DNA of 64,000 bases, taken from Arthrobacter bussei (GTDB taxonomy: Bacteria > Actinomycetota > Actinomycetes > Actinomycetales > Micrococcaceae). The stretch covers positions 1,550,001 to 1,614,000 of the forward strand of contig NZ_VJXX01000001.1 in NCBI RefSeq assembly GCF_009377195.2, read 5' to 3'. Shown here in pieces: positions 25,130-35,711 of this stretch. The position numbers were made by a program, and so were the translations under genes. How positions within the stretch are numbered: the first letter of the stretch is position 1; each line of letters starts with the position of its first letter. The notes under the pieces were generated by a model. The model saw only the letters and a list, made by a program, of their open reading frames with translations, made no database searches and had not been told where the DNA came from.

Positions 25130-25867
25130 GTGAACGACGATCAGCACGGAACGGCGGCAGCAGCCGCCTCCGCATTGCAGGACCTCATGCTCAGCAACGA
25201 GAGCGTCGACCAGTTCCTCGAGGACCTCGCAGGCCTCTCCTCGCGGATCCTCGGCGGATCGGTGGAGGTGCAGTGCGGAGTCACGTACCAGCACCGGAAA
25301 CTCGCCACCACCGTCGCATGCAGCAGCGACGAGGCGAGGGTGCTCGACGAGATCCAGTACGGCTTCGGTGATGGTCCCTGCCTGCACGCGATCAGCTCCG
25401 GCAGCACCGTGGTGGTCGACGACGTCCGCACCGACGGCCGCTGGCCGGACTACTTCCAAGCGGTGGCGAACCACGAGTACTACGCCATGATGGGCGTGCC
25501 CCTGGTCCTCGGCCCCGACAGCGGTGCGGCTCTGAACTTCTACGCAGCGACCCCCAGCACCTTCACCAGCAGCACGCAGGAGCTCGCCGAGGGTTTCGCG
25601 GCCCAGGCCGCCAAGGCGCTGCAGATGGTGCTCCGGGTCTCGAAGCACGCCAACACGTCGTCGGACCTGAAGGCCGCCATGGAGTCGAGGACCACCATCG
25701 ACATCGCGATCGGCATCATCATGGGGCAGAACCGCTGCACGCAGACCGAGGCCTACGACATGCTCAAGCGGGCCTCGAACGCGCAGAACGTGAAGGTGCG
25801 GGACATCGCGGAGCGGATGGTCAGCGGTATCTCCAGCTCGCCCGCCGAGACCCACTTCTCGACCTAG
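25130..25867 (+). CDS. GAF-ANTAR regulator (RNA-binding antiterminator type)
   Basis: A 245-residue cytosolic regulator. A GAF domain (about 20-165; GFGDGPCLHAISSGSTVVVDDV) precedes an ANTAR domain (about 175-232; MESRTTIDIAIGIIMGQNRC and the conserved alanine/aromatic positions of the three-helix bundle). ANTAR proteins bind dual-hexaloop RNA and prevent termination; targets are unknown. No ribosome site precedes the GTG start, consistent with a leaderless mRNA. Confidence 0.92.
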   Translation: MNDDQHGTAAAAASALQDLMLSNESVDQFLEDLAGLSSRILGGSVEVQCGVTYQHRKLATTVACSSDEARVLDEIQYGFGDGPCLHAISSGSTVVVDDVRTDGRWPDYFQAVANHEYYAMMGVPLVLGPDSGAALNFYAATPSTFTSSTQELAEGFAAQAAKALQMVLRVSKHANTSSDLKAAMESRTTIDIAIGIIMGQNRCTQTEAYDMLKRASNAQNVKVRDIAERMVSGISSSPAETHFST

Positions 25868-25979
25868 GATCCCTCGCGCGCGACGGCCCGACGGAACAGC
25901 GACAGGGCCGGTCCGGTCCCGCAGGGCTGGTGGCCGCCCGGCGATCGGATGGAGACGACGCCGGGAGACGGCGCACGGC

Positions 25980-26957
25980 TCAGGCGGACGTCGCCCGGTT
26001 CCGGTCCGCGAGCACCCGGAACGCCGCGACGAGCTCGGGCGGCCCGACCACCTGCACGTCCGTGTCGAAGCGGTTGAGGGACGCTGCGAGCGCCACCCAG
26101 GACCACGAACCCGCGCGCAGGCGGCAGGATGCCGGCCCCAGGTCCTCGACGACGCCGTCTCCTGCGAAGGGGAGCACCTCACCGGCCGATCGACCGAGGA
26201 CCACCGTACCGACGCACGGCCAGCCGCCACCGTCCGCCGACCCCGTGAAGCGTCGGGACACGAACCGGGCGACTCCCCCGTCCGGCAGCTCTCTCGGTGT
26301 GAATCGGGGCCCGGTCGGCAGCCTCGGTATGGTCCGGTCCGCCCTGAAGATACGCCAGTCGGAGCGCTCGAGGTCCCAGGCGACCAGATACCAGCGTCCG
26401 CCGTGCGTCACGAGGTGGTGCGGTTCGACCCGGCGCGGGCCGTCGCTCCCCTGCGGAGCCACCGAGGCGGCACCTGCATAGTCGAAGCGGAGGACCTGCT
26501 GCGCACGGACCGCGGAGGAGAGTGCGAGGAGCACCTGCGGAGACGGAGGATCGGGGACGTCCCTGCCGCTGGGCGGCAGCGCGGTGAACTCGAGGGCGTC
26601 GAGCCGCGGGCGCAGGCGTGCAGGCAGGACCTGCCGGACGGTGGCGAGGGCCCGCAGTGCGGCCTCGCCGATCCCCGGCTGCGACGACGCCGCACTCCGG
26701 AGTGCCACGGCGAGCGCCAGGGCCTGGTCGTCGTCGAACATCAGGGGCGGCAGGGTGCTGCCGGCGTCGAGCCGGTACCCGCCGTCCGGCCCCATGGTCG
26801 CCCTGATGCTGTAGCCGAGCTCCCTCAGCCGGTCGACGTCCCGCCGCACCGTGCGATGGCTGACGCCGGTACGTTCGGCGAGCAGCGCTCCGGGCCAGTC
26901 CCGCCGGGTCTGGAGCAGGGAGAGGAGGGTGAGGAGGCGGGAACTGGTCGTGGCCAT
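25980..26957 (-). CDS. HTH-WYL regulator (YafY-like)
   Basis: A 325-residue regulator. An HTH_11 domain at the N-terminus (SRLLTLLSLLQTRRDWPG; VSHRTVRRDVDRLRELGY) is followed by a WYL domain (about 140-215; RRVEPHHLVTHGGRWYLVAWD) and a WCX C-terminal extension. It is divergently transcribed from the VOC-family gene at 27060 and is the likely regulator of it. The ATG at 26957 matches the usual start of the HTH domain. Confidence 0.93.
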   Translation of the reverse strand: MATTSSRLLTLLSLLQTRRDWPGALLAERTGVSHRTVRRDVDRLRELGYSIRATMGPDGGYRLDAGSTLPPLMFDDDQALALAVALRSAASSQPGIGEAALRALATVRQVLPARLRPRLDALEFTALPPSGRDVPDPPSPQVLLALSSAVRAQQVLRFDYAGAASVAPQGSDGPRRVEPHHLVTHGGRWYLVAWDLERSDWRIFRADRTIPRLPTGPRFTPRELPDGGVARFVSRRFTGSADGGGWPCVGTVVLGRSAGEVLPFAGDGVVEDLGPASCRLRAGSWSWVALAASLNRFDTDVQVVGPPELVAAFRVLADRNRATSA

Positions 26958-27059
26958 GCTCCGAGGGTAGAGGGAGTGCAGGACCGAAGCCGTCCTGCAC
27001 TGCTGCGACGGTGGTGTCACCGGGAAAGGCCCGGCACCCTCGACACAGGGAGTTCCACG

Positions 27060-27530
27060 ATGAGCATCACCGTCACCACCCACCTCAACCTCCACGGCAC
27101 GGCCCGCGAGGCCCTGGAGTTCTACCTCTCGGTCTTCGGTGGTGAGAGCACCCTCACCACCTACGGCGACCTCGGGATGCCCGCCGATGCACCCGATGCC
27201 GGACGCGTGGTGTTCGGGCAGGTGCAGGCGCCCGGCGGCTTCCGCCTGATGGCCTATGACGTCCCTGGGGCGTCGGGAGCCTCGACGACGACGACGGCCG
27301 GCTCGACCACCCGCTCGAACGGCATGACCTACACGGACCAGCCGTTCTTCGTCTCGGTGCGCGGGGACTCGCTGGAGGAGGTCCGGCGCTACTGGGAAGG
27401 GCTTACGGTCGGGGGGACGATCGTCGAGGACCTCGCGGCGTCGGCCTGGAGCCCGGGCTTCGGGATGGTGACGGATTCCTTCGGCGTGACCTGGATCCTC
27501 GACGTCGCCGGGGAGGCGCGCACCGACTGA
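27060..27530 (+). CDS. VOC (glyoxalase/PhnB-like) family protein
   Basis: A 156-residue protein of the PhnB-like/3-demethylubiquinone-methyltransferase-like branch of the vicinal oxygen chelate superfamily (HLNLHGTAREALEFYLSVFGGE; QPFFVSVRGD; GMVTDSFGVTWILDV). Catalytic role unknown; many members are metal-dependent or binding proteins. GGGAG lies 8 nt before the ATG at 27060. The Ser/Thr/Gly insert around residues 75-93 is unusual but not disruptive. Confidence 0.9.
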   Translation: MSITVTTHLNLHGTAREALEFYLSVFGGESTLTTYGDLGMPADAPDAGRVVFGQVQAPGGFRLMAYDVPGASGASTTTTAGSTTRSNGMTYTDQPFFVSVRGDSLEEVRRYWEGLTVGGTIVEDLAASAWSPGFGMVTDSFGVTWILDVAGEARTD

Positions 27531-27545
27531 CGGGACGCGCGCGGC

Positions 27546-27580
27546 GGGCGGTCACCCCTGGTGGTCCGGGCTGACCGCCC
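27546..27580. terminator. Bidirectional terminator between VOC and SDR genes
   Basis: A 9-bp perfect stem GGGCGGTCA (27546-27554) / TGACCGCCC (27572-27580) with a 17-nt loop lies in the 74-bp gap between convergent genes. Confidence 0.65.
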
Positions 27581-27604
27581 ACCGTGGAGTGTGGTCACCG
27601 TCGG

Positions 27605-28285
27605 TCAGTAGTCGATCCGCCCGTGCCGGTTGTGGAACTCCCCCGTCGGGCCCGAGGCGTCGAGGCCTGCGAGCATCACCGTGGCGTCCGTACCCTCCGT
27701 CACGGTCTGGTGGCCACTGTGGTGGTTGAAGTCGGTGTCCGTGTAGCCCGGGTCGCTCACGTTGATGCGGAAGCCGGGCAGGTTCTTCGCGTACTGCACG
27801 GTCAGGGCGATCACCGCGGCCTTCGACGCCGCATACGGGATGGCCCGGACGCCGAACTCGTCGGTGCCCTCGGTGCTGAGCAGGCGCGGCCAGCCCACGC
27901 CCGAGGCCACGTTGACGATGACGGGGGCGTCCGACGCACGGAGGAGCGGCAGGGCGGCCTGGGTCACGCGGACCAGTCCCACCACGTTGGTGTCCAGCAC
28001 GGTGCGGAGGGCTTCCGCGGAGAGGTCCTCCACCCCGAAGGAGGTCCCGAGCACCCCGGCGTTGTTCACCAGCACGTCGAGGCGGGGCAGGGACGCGATG
28101 GCGGCGTCGACGCTCTGCTGGTCGTCGACGTCGAGCTGGACGGGACGGGCGCCGATGGCGCGTGCCTCCGCGCCGGTCGCGGTGTCCCGCATCCCGGCGT
28201 AGACGGTGTGGCCGGCCTCGACGAGGCGGCGGGCGGTCTCGAGTCCGAGGCTTCTGTTGGCCCCGGTGATCAGTGTGGTTGTCAT
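27605..28285 (-). CDS. Short-chain dehydrogenase/reductase
   Basis: A 226-residue NAD(P)-dependent SDR. Cofactor motif TGANRSLGLETA, NNAG at VLVNNAGVLG, the catalytic Ser (VASGVGW) and YAASK. It is divergent from the XRE regulator at 28387, a frequent pairing in actinobacteria in which the regulator represses the SDR. Substrate unknown. Confidence 0.94.
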   Translation of the reverse strand: MTTTLITGANRSLGLETARRLVEAGHTVYAGMRDTATGAEARAIGARPVQLDVDDQQSVDAAIASLPRLDVLVNNAGVLGTSFGVEDLSAEALRTVLDTNVVGLVRVTQAALPLLRASDAPVIVNVASGVGWPRLLSTEGTDEFGVRAIPYAASKAAVIALTVQYAKNLPGFRINVSDPGYTDTDFNHHSGHQTVTEGTDATVMLAGLDASGPTGEFHNRHGRIDY

Positions 28286-28386
28286 GTCTCAAGGCTCTGC
28301 CGGCGCCGGCCGGTGGCAAAGGTACCGCTCGACGGTAGGACCGGCAGTACCACCCTTCCCGCACCGTCACGCGGGAGGATGGACGC

Positions 28387-29250
28387 ATGAGTGAATTCGC
28401 CAGTGTCCTCCGCTCGTGGCGCAACCGGCTGACCCCGGCAGAGGTCGGACTGCCCACGGGGTCCGGCCGTCGCAGCCCGGGGCTGCGGCGGGAGGAGCTC
28501 GCCGCCCTGGCGAACGTGAGCGTGGACTACGTGGTGCGGCTGGAGCAGGGGCGCGCCACCCATCCGTCCCCCCATCTCCTCAACGCGCTGGCCATCGCGC
28601 TGCGCCTCGACTCCGGCGAGCGCGACCACCTCTACCGTGCCGCCGGCGCGGCACCGCCGTCACCCGCCGTCGTACCGCACCACATCACGCCCGGGGTCCA
28701 CCGCATCATCGACCGGCTGGGCGACGTGCCCATGGCGGTGTTCACGGCGACGCACGACATCCTCCTGTGGAATCCGCTCTGGGCGGCGCTCGCCGGGGAT
28801 CCCTCCCGGCTCGTCGGGATGGAGCGCAACCTGGTGTGGCGGCACTTCACCACCGGCCACGACGGCATCGAGTTCGACGAGCAGCACGAGGAGGACTTCT
28901 CCGCCGACCTCACGGCCGACCTGCGCACCGCCCTGGGCCGGTATCCGCAGGACCGGGGGCTGCAGCGCCTCGTGTCCCGGCTGCGGGCCACGTCGCCCGA
29001 GTTCGAGCGGCGGTGGGCGGAGGCCCGGGTGGCCGAGCACCGCGCCAGCCGCAAGACCGTGACCCGTACGTCCGTGGGACCCATCACCGTGGACTGCGAT
29101 GTGCTGACGGTACCGGGCGGGGACCTGCGGATCGTCGTCTACACCGCGGTGCCCGGCAGCGAGGACGAGGCGAAGCTGGACCTCCTGCGGGTGACAGGGC
29201 TCCAGGACCTGTCGGCCGGATCCGCGGGGAGCGCGACCACCGCCGTCTGA
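28387..29250 (+). CDS. XRE-type regulator with MmyB-like ligand domain
   Basis: A 287-residue regulator. HTH at residues about 8-72 (SGRRSPGLRREELAALANVSVDYVVRLEQG) followed by the MmyB-like PAS-type domain (about 100-270; HDILLWNPLWAALAGDP; EFERRWAEARVAEHRA). This class typically binds a fatty-acid-like ligand and controls the adjacent divergent SDR gene. The start at 28387 has GGAGG 8 nt upstream. Confidence 0.93.
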   Translation: MSEFASVLRSWRNRLTPAEVGLPTGSGRRSPGLRREELAALANVSVDYVVRLEQGRATHPSPHLLNALAIALRLDSGERDHLYRAAGAAPPSPAVVPHHITPGVHRIIDRLGDVPMAVFTATHDILLWNPLWAALAGDPSRLVGMERNLVWRHFTTGHDGIEFDEQHEEDFSADLTADLRTALGRYPQDRGLQRLVSRLRATSPEFERRWAEARVAEHRASRKTVTRTSVGPITVDCDVLTVPGGDLRIVVYTAVPGSEDEAKLDLLRVTGLQDLSAGSAGSATTAV

Positions 29251-29436
29251 CGCTGCCCGGATCCGCCGGCAGGACGGTCGCCGTCCGCGATACTCCGTCT
29301 CCTCGCCGCGGCGGACTCGCGCCCCCCGTCCCGGACGACCTCGGACCCGCCACCCGGAGCGGGCGGGCCCGAGGGTACTCCCTGCGCCTCGGCTCCGTAC
29401 CGACGGGCGCCGAGCTGTTCGGCGGGGTGGTCGCGT

Positions 29437-30252
29437 TCAGGCACCCGGTGCGACGGGTTCCACGAGACCCGAATCGGCCAGTTCCGCGAGGTCGTTGAAG
29501 CTGTAGAGGTGCAGCCCCGCATAGCCGGCGCCGTCCAGGGCCTCCACCAGCGGTGCCGGATCATAGGAGGCCGAGGTGACCAGCTGCCGCACCACCGAGC
29601 CGGAGTTCGACCCGCCGGCCGAGCGCTTGAGGAAGCCCAACGACTGCCCGACGCCGATCGATCCCGCGAGGCGCAGCAGGCGGCTGATGCGCACGGGACC
29701 GGGAATGCCGGCCCATACCGGCAGGGTGATGCCCTCCGCGCGGAGCCTCGCGGGGAAGGTCCGGATCGTGTCCGGCGCGAAGCAGAGCTGCGTGACGCAC
29801 CAGGAAGCGAGATCCTGCTTGGACCGCAGCGTGGCCAGGAGGTCGTCCTTCGCCGTCGCCGGGTGCCCTTCGGGGTAGACGGCGATCCCCATGCGCAGGG
29901 CACCGCCCGAGAGCTCCGCGACCTCCTCCATGAGGGCGCCGCTCCAGGCGTAGGGGCCCGCAGCCACCGGGGCGTCACCGCCGATGACGAACACGTCCGT
30001 GATCCCGGCGTCGAGGCACCGGTCCACGTGATCGCCGAGCTCCGTCCGATCCGCCACCGACCGCGCGGCCAGGTGCGGGACGGCCGTGTACCCGGCAGCG
30101 GCGAGCCCGACCGCCAGGTCCACTGCTGCCCGCGGACCGTGCTGGGGCAGGCAGGTGACAGTGACGGTAGCGGGGGCGGGAAGGTACGCGCGGAGCTTCT
30201 CCACCAGGTTCTCCCCGGGGATCACCTCGACGCGGAGGGGCAGGACCGTCAC
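29437..30252 (-). CDS. Methylenetetrahydrofolate reductase-like protein
   Basis: A 271-residue FAD-type TIM barrel related to MetF (TVTCLPQHGPRAAVDLAVGLAAAGYTAVPHLAARSV; VFVIGGDAP; MGIAVYPEGHP; CVTQLCF). It converts methylene-THF and methyl-THF in the family. It is a compact version and sits last in a glycine/serine one-carbon operon, 16 nt after sdaA, suggesting that it handles methylene-THF made by glycine cleavage. GTG start at 30252. Confidence 0.88.
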   Translation of the reverse strand: MTVLPLRVEVIPGENLVEKLRAYLPAPATVTVTCLPQHGPRAAVDLAVGLAAAGYTAVPHLAARSVADRTELGDHVDRCLDAGITDVFVIGGDAPVAAGPYAWSGALMEEVAELSGGALRMGIAVYPEGHPATAKDDLLATLRSKQDLASWCVTQLCFAPDTIRTFPARLRAEGITLPVWAGIPGPVRISRLLRLAGSIGVGQSLGFLKRSAGGSNSGSVVRQLVTSASYDPAPLVEALDGAGYAGLHLYSFNDLAELADSGLVEPVAPGA

Positions 30253-30268
30253 AGCGTGCCGACCGTCC

Positions 30269-31642
30269 TCAGCATTCCACGACGTTCAGGGCCAGGCCGC
30301 CGCGCGCGGTCTCCTTGTACTTGTCCATCATGTCCGCGCCGGTGTCCCGCATGGTCTTGATCGCGACGTCCAGCGAGACGTGGTGCTGCCCGTCGCCGCG
30401 CACCGCCATGCGGGCAGCGGTGATGGCCTTCATCGCCCCGACGGCGTTCCGCTCGATGCACGGGATCTGCACGAGACCGCCCACGGGATCGCAGGTGAGC
30501 CCGAGGTTGTGCTCGATCCCGATCTCCGCGGCGTTCTCCACCTGCTCGGGCGTGCCGCCCAGCACTTCGGCGAGGGCACCTGCCGCCATGGCGCATGCCG
30601 AGCCGACCTCGCCCTGGCACCCGACCTCGGCGCCGGAGATGGACGCGTTCTTCTTGAAGAGGGAGCCGATCGCCGTGGCGGCGAGCAGGAACCGGACCAC
30701 GCCGTCGTCGTCCGCTCCCGGCACGAAGTCGACGTAGTACTTGAGGACGGCGGGGATGATGCCTGCCGCTCCGTTGGTCGGAGCGGTGACCACGCGGCCG
30801 CCCGCGGCGTTCTCCTCGTTCACGGCGAGTGCGAACAGCGTCACCCACTCCATCGTCCCGAGGCGGTCGTTCGGATCGTCTGCCTTCTCGAGCAGCTGGC
30901 GCTGCCGCTCCGCGCGTCGCCGCACGCTCAGACCGCCGGGGAGGATGCCGCCCGTGGTGGTCCCCCGGCGGATGGTGTCCTGCATGACGGACCAGATCTC
31001 CAGGAGCCCTGAGCGGACGTCCTCCTCCGAGCGCCAGGAGAGCTCGTTGGCGAGGACGACGTCGGAGAAGGACCACCCGGTGCTGGCGCAGACGCCGAGG
31101 AGCTGGTCCGCGGTATCGAACGGATGCGAGACGGGGACGGGCTTCAGCGCGGCGGTCTCCGAGCCGATCTGGTCCTCGTCGAGCACGAAGCCTCCGCCCA
31201 CCGAGAAGTATTCTCTCGTCTGCATACAATCACCGGCCGCATCGTATGCCGAGAAGCGCATGCCATTGGTGTGGTAGTCGAGCCGCTGCCGCCGGTGCAG
31301 CAGCACGTCGGTCTCCGGGTCGAAGGAGATGCGCCGCTCCCCGGCGAGATGCAGGGACCTGCACTCACCGATGTAGGCCACGCGGGCGTCGGCCGATGTC
31401 GGGTCGACGAGGTGCGGCTGGTCACCCTCGAGGCCGAGGAGCACGGCCTTGACGGTTCCGTGGCCGTGACCGGTGACGCCCAGCGAGCCGAACAGGTCCA
31501 CCTGCACCCGGTGCACGGCCGCGAGGAGCCCCCTGGTGCGGAGCAGGTCCGTGAAGAGGTAGGCGGCGGTCATCGGTCCTCCGGTGTGGGAGCTGGAGGG
31601 TCCGATGCCGATCTTGAAGAGGTCGAAGGCGCTGATCGTCAC
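30269..31642 (-). CDS. sdaA: L-serine ammonia-lyase (iron-sulfur, single chain)
   Basis: A 457-residue L-serine dehydratase producing pyruvate and ammonia. The beta domain at the N-terminus ([20 protein letters not shown]) is fused to the alpha domain, with cluster cysteines in [18 protein letters not shown] and a C-terminal Cys (VVEC, last residue). In the Legionella type-2 enzyme the terminal Cys inserts into the active site as a cluster ligand; the same layout is seen here. It overlaps gcvT by GTGA and belongs to the glycine-riboswitch operon, linking glycine cleavage to serine breakdown. Confidence 0.96.
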   Translation of the reverse strand: MTISAFDLFKIGIGPSSSHTGGPMTAAYLFTDLLRTRGLLAAVHRVQVDLFGSLGVTGHGHGTVKAVLLGLEGDQPHLVDPTSADARVAYIGECRSLHLAGERRISFDPETDVLLHRRQRLDYHTNGMRFSAYDAAGDCMQTREYFSVGGGFVLDEDQIGSETAALKPVPVSHPFDTADQLLGVCASTGWSFSDVVLANELSWRSEEDVRSGLLEIWSVMQDTIRRGTTTGGILPGGLSVRRRAERQRQLLEKADDPNDRLGTMEWVTLFALAVNEENAAGGRVVTAPTNGAAGIIPAVLKYYVDFVPGADDDGVVRFLLAATAIGSLFKKNASISGAEVGCQGEVGSACAMAAGALAEVLGGTPEQVENAAEIGIEHNLGLTCDPVGGLVQIPCIERNAVGAMKAITAARMAVRGDGQHHVSLDVAIKTMRDTGADMMDKYKETARGGLALNVVEC

Positions 31643-32772
31643 TGGGCTGGTCCGGCAGGCTTCTCCCGCTTGTAGAACGGGGTCGGGATGACGGTGAAGG
31701 GTTCCGGGCGTCCGCGCAGGTCGACCTGCACCTCGGTGCCGATGGCAGCGTGGGCCGCGTCGACGTAGGCGAGCGCGACGGGGTAGCCGAGGGTGGGGCT
31801 GGGCAGGCCGGACGTGACCGTACCGACCGGCACACCGCCGACGACGACGTCGTATCCGGCCCGCGCGGACCGGCGGCCGACCGCGCGGAGGCCCACCAGG
31901 CGGCGCGCCGGCTCCACGGCCTTCAGCGGCTCCAGCACCGCGCGGCCCACGAAGTCGTCGGCCTTCTTGGTGCTCACCACGGGGCCGAGGCCCGCTTCGA
32001 AGGGATTGGTGTCCAGGCCGAGCTCGTGCCCGTAGAGGGGCATGCCCGCCTCGAGCCGCAGCGAGTCGCGGGCTGCGAGTCCGCAGGGCAGGAGCCCGTG
32101 GGCGTCACCCGCCTGGAGTGCGGCGTCCCAGAGCCGCACGGCGACGTTGCTGCCGATGAAGATCTCGAAACCGTCCTCGCCCGTGTAGCCGGTGCGCGCC
32201 AGCAGGACGGGCAGTCCGGCGAGTTCCAGCTCGACCGACGCGTAGTACTTCAGCTCGCGGATCAGGGCGCCGTCCTCGGGACGGGCGAGATCGAGCAGCA
32301 CCGCCTCGGCCGTCGGTCCCTGGACCGCGATGAGCGAGGTCGCCTCCGACTGGTCCTCCACGGCGACGTCGAAGCTGTTCGCGCGGATCCGCAGCGCCTC
32401 GGCGACCACGGGTGCGTTGGAGGCGTTGGGCACCACGAGGAAGGAGTCCTCGGCGAGCCGGTAGGTGATCAGATCGTCGATCACGCCACCCTCCGCGGTG
32501 CAGATCAGCGAGTACTTCGCCTTGCCGACCGCCATCACCGCCAGGTTGCTGACCAGCGCGTAGTTGAGGAACTCCGCGGCCTGCGGACCGGTGACGAGGA
32601 CCTCTCCCATGTGGGACAGGTCGAAGAGACCGGCGGCCTTCCGGACGGTGTGGTGCTCCTCGAGTTCGCTGCGGTACTTCAGGGGCATCTGCCATCCGCC
32701 GAAGTCGGTGAAGGACGCCCCGTGGGCCTCGTGCTGGGTATAGAGGGCGGTGTGCTTGCTCTGCTCGCTCAT
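31639..32772 (-). CDS. gcvT: Glycine cleavage system T protein (aminomethyltransferase)
   Basis: A 377-residue T protein that transfers the aminomethyl carbon to tetrahydrofolate. N-terminal [25 protein letters not shown], the folate-binding region ([11 protein letters not shown]) and the C-terminal domain ([21 protein letters not shown]) are all present. It begins 14 nt after gcvP and overlaps sdaA by 4 nt. No gcvH lies in this operon. Confidence 0.97.
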   Translation of the reverse strand: MSEQSKHTALYTQHEAHGASFTDFGGWQMPLKYRSELEEHHTVRKAAGLFDLSHMGEVLVTGPQAAEFLNYALVSNLAVMAVGKAKYSLICTAEGGVIDDLITYRLAEDSFLVVPNASNAPVVAEALRIRANSFDVAVEDQSEATSLIAVQGPTAEAVLLDLARPEDGALIRELKYYASVELELAGLPVLLARTGYTGEDGFEIFIGSNVAVRLWDAALQAGDAHGLLPCGLAARDSLRLEAGMPLYGHELGLDTNPFEAGLGPVVSTKKADDFVGRAVLEPLKAVEPARRLVGLRAVGRRSARAGYDVVVGGVPVGTVTSGLPSPTLGYPVALAYVDAAHAAIGTEVQVDLRGRPEPFTVIPTPFYKREKPAGPAQ

Positions 32773-32786
32773 GCGGGTTCGGGGTC

Positions 32787-35663
32787 CTAGTCTTCGAAGG
32801 CTTCGATGGGCGGGCAGGAGCAGATCAGGTTGCGGTCGCCGTGGGCGCCGTCGATCCTCCGCACCGGAGGGAAGTACTTGTCGTGGCGCAGCGCCCGGAG
32901 CGGATATGCGGCGAGCTCGCGCGGGTAGGCCTGCGTCCAGTCGTCGCCGATGAGCAGCTGCGCGGTGTGGGGCGCCTGCCGCAGCGGGCTCTCCTCGACG
33001 CTGAACTCGCCGGAGGCCACGCGGTCGATCTCACCCTTGATCGCGATCATGGCGTCCACGAAGCGGTCCAGCTCCGCGAGGTCCTCGGACTCGGTCGGCT
33101 CCACCATGAGGGTGCCCGCCACGGGGAAGGACAGCGTGGGGGCGTGGAACCCGTAGTCGATGAGGCGCTTGGCCACGTCCTCGGCCGTCACGCCGGTGGT
33201 CGCGGTCAGCGGGCGGAGGTCCAGGATGCACTCGTGCGCCACGAGGCCCTGCACGCCCGTGTACAGCACGGGGAAGTGGTCGGTCAGGCGGGCGGCCACG
33301 TAGTTGGCGGCGAGGAGCGCATGCGCCGTCGCGCTCGTCAGGCCCTCGGAGCCCATCAGGGCCACGTACGCCCAGGAGATGGGCAGGACGCCGGCCGAGC
33401 CGTACATCGAGCCCGAGACGGGGGTACCGCCCTCGCTGCCGGGGGCGTCGTCCGTCGTGATGTCGCGGTTCGCGTCCCCGGGCAGGAACGGCGCGAGGTG
33501 CGCGGCCACGGCCACGGGCCCGACGCCGGGTCCACCACCACCGTGGGGGATGCAGAAGGTCTTGTGCAGGTTCAGGTGGGAGACGTCGCCGCCGAACTCG
33601 CCGGGCTGCGCGAGGCCGACCAGGGCGTTCAGGTTGGCGCCGTCGATGTACACCTGGCCACCGGCTTCGTGCACCTTCTCGCACACCCAGCGCACGTCCT
33701 CCTCGAACACGCCGTGCGTGGAGGGGTAGGTGATCATGATGGCCGAGAGGTTCCCGGCGTGCTGCTCGATCTTCGCGAGCAGGTCGTCGTGGTCGATGTT
33801 GCCGTTGGCCGCCGTGCCCACGACGACGACCTTCATCCCGGCGAGCACAGCGGATGCCGCGTTGGTTCCGTGCGCGGAGGACGGGATGAGGCAGATGGTG
33901 CGGTTGTCGTCGCCGCGCGAGCGGTGGTAGCCGCGGATAGCGAGGAGACCGGCGAGCTCGCCCTGCGACCCGGCGTTGGGCTGCAGGGACACACGGGCAT
34001 AGCCGGTGATCTCGGCGAGGCGCTCCTCGAGGTCCGTGATGAGCTCACGCCAGCCCTCGGTCTGGCCCTCCGGCGCGTAGGGGTGGATGGACGCGAACTC
34101 GGGCCAGGAGATGGACTCCATCTCCACCGTCGCGTTGAGCTTCATGGTGCACGAGCCCAGCGGGATCATGGTGCGGTCCAGGGCGAGGTCCTTGTCGGAG
34201 AGCTTCCGCAGGTAGCGCAGCATCGCGGTCTCCGAGCGGTGCCGCGAGAAGACGGGGTGCGTCATGAAGGAGGACGTCCGGTGCAGCTCCGACGGGATGC
34301 GTTCCCCCCGGTCCGCAGCGGCGTCCACGGTGGCGCCGAAGACTGCGGCGACGGCCGCGACGTGCTCCGGCGTCGTCGTCTCGTCGCAGGAGATGCCGAG
34401 GTGGTCGGCATCGATGCGGCGGAGGTTGTAGCCGGCGGCCTCGGCGGCGTCGGCGTACTCGGCGGCCTTCCCGGGCACGCGCACCAGCAGGGTGTCGAAG
34501 AAGGCGCCGTGCACGACGGCGGCGGCCGACCCCTCGAGGGCCGCAGCGAGCTCGACGGCCCGCTGGTGGGTGGTGCGTGCGATCGCCGTGAGGCCCTCGG
34601 GGCCGTGGTAGACCGCGTACATGGACGCGACGATGGCGAGGAGGGCCTGCGCGGTGCAGATGTTGCTCGTGGCCTTCTCGCGGCGGATGTGCTGCTCGCG
34701 GGTCTGGAGGGCCAGGCGGTAGGCGGGGGCGCCGTCGGCGTCCTTCGAGACACCGACGAGGCGGCCGGGCAGCATGCGCTCGAGGCCCTTGCGGACAGCC
34801 ATGTACGCGGCGTGCGGCCCGCCGAAGAAGAGCGGGACGCCGAAGCGCTGGGCGGAGCCGACGGCGATGTCCGCGCCCTGCTCGCCCGGGGCGGTGATGA
34901 GCGTGAGGGACAGGAGGTCCGCGGCGACCATCACGAGGGCCCCGCGCTCCTTCGCGGCGGCGATGACGCCGGCGTGGTCGCGCAGCGCTCCCGAGGCGCC
35001 GGGCTGCTGGAGGACGACGCCGTTGATGTCGCCGTCGGGCAGTCCCGCCGAGAGGTCGGTGACCTCGACGTCGAAGCCGAGGGCCTCGGCGCGCCCGCGG
35101 ACCACCGCGACGGTCTGCGGGAGGGCGTCGGCGTCGATGACCGTGCGGCCCTTGTTCTTGCCGGACCGGCGCATGAGGAGGACGGCCTCGGCCACGGCGG
35201 AGGCCTCGTCCAGCAGGGAGGCGTTGGCGATGTCGAGGGCCGTGAGGTCCTGCACCATGGTCTGGAAGTTCAGCAGCGCCTCGAGGCGGCCCTGGGAGAT
35301 CTCCGGCTGGTAGGGCGTGTAGGCGGTGTACCAGGCGGGCGATTCCAGGACGTTCCGGCGGATGACGGGCGGGGTGACGGTGTCGTAGTACCCCTGGCCG
35401 ATCATCTGGACGGCGGTCCGGTTCCGACCGGCGATGCGGCGGAGCTGTGCCAGGACCTCGGTCTCGCTGAGGGCCGCGGGCAGGTTCAGCGCCCTGTCCA
35501 GGCGGATGCTGGCGGGAACCGCCATGTCGACCAGCTTCTCCAGGCTCGGGTAGCCGAGGACCTCCAGCATCTGTCCCGCGTCGGAGGACCGGGGGCCGAT
35601 GTGGCGGTCGGCGAAGGTCGCTGCGTGCTGGGCGGCGGGTGTCGGGTTCAGCGAGGCGTTCAT
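32787..35663 (-). CDS. gcvP: Glycine dehydrogenase (decarboxylating), P protein
   Basis: A 958-residue single-chain P protein (fused GcvPA-GcvPB), the PLP enzyme that decarboxylates glycine onto lipoyl-H protein. The N-terminal half starts [17 protein letters not shown]; the C-terminal half has the PLP lysine in [19 protein letters not shown]. The start at 35663 follows GGAG and the riboswitch; upstream in-frame codons to 36053 translate the riboswitch and are rejected. First gene of gcvP-gcvT-sdaA-MTHFR-like. Confidence 0.97.
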   Translation of the reverse strand: MNASLNPTPAAQHAATFADRHIGPRSSDAGQMLEVLGYPSLEKLVDMAVPASIRLDRALNLPAALSETEVLAQLRRIAGRNRTAVQMIGQGYYDTVTPPVIRRNVLESPAWYTAYTPYQPEISQGRLEALLNFQTMVQDLTALDIANASLLDEASAVAEAVLLMRRSGKNKGRTVIDADALPQTVAVVRGRAEALGFDVEVTDLSAGLPDGDINGVVLQQPGASGALRDHAGVIAAAKERGALVMVAADLLSLTLITAPGEQGADIAVGSAQRFGVPLFFGGPHAAYMAVRKGLERMLPGRLVGVSKDADGAPAYRLALQTREQHIRREKATSNICTAQALLAIVASMYAVYHGPEGLTAIARTTHQRAVELAAALEGSAAAVVHGAFFDTLLVRVPGKAAEYADAAEAAGYNLRRIDADHLGISCDETTTPEHVAAVAAVFGATVDAAADRGERIPSELHRTSSFMTHPVFSRHRSETAMLRYLRKLSDKDLALDRTMIPLGSCTMKLNATVEMESISWPEFASIHPYAPEGQTEGWRELITDLEERLAEITGYARVSLQPNAGSQGELAGLLAIRGYHRSRGDDNRTICLIPSSAHGTNAASAVLAGMKVVVVGTAANGNIDHDDLLAKIEQHAGNLSAIMITYPSTHGVFEEDVRWVCEKVHEAGGQVYIDGANLNALVGLAQPGEFGGDVSHLNLHKTFCIPHGGGGPGVGPVAVAAHLAPFLPGDANRDITTDDAPGSEGGTPVSGSMYGSAGVLPISWAYVALMGSEGLTSATAHALLAANYVAARLTDHFPVLYTGVQGLVAHECILDLRPLTATTGVTAEDVAKRLIDYGFHAPTLSFPVAGTLMVEPTESEDLAELDRFVDAMIAIKGEIDRVASGEFSVEESPLRQAPHTAQLLIGDDWTQAYPRELAAYPLRALRHDKYFPPVRRIDGAHGDRNLICSCPPIEAFED

Positions 35664-35711
35664 GGGAACTCCGTACGTCGGGGAGGTGCGCGGGCGCAGG
35701 CCTGGTCGGGT

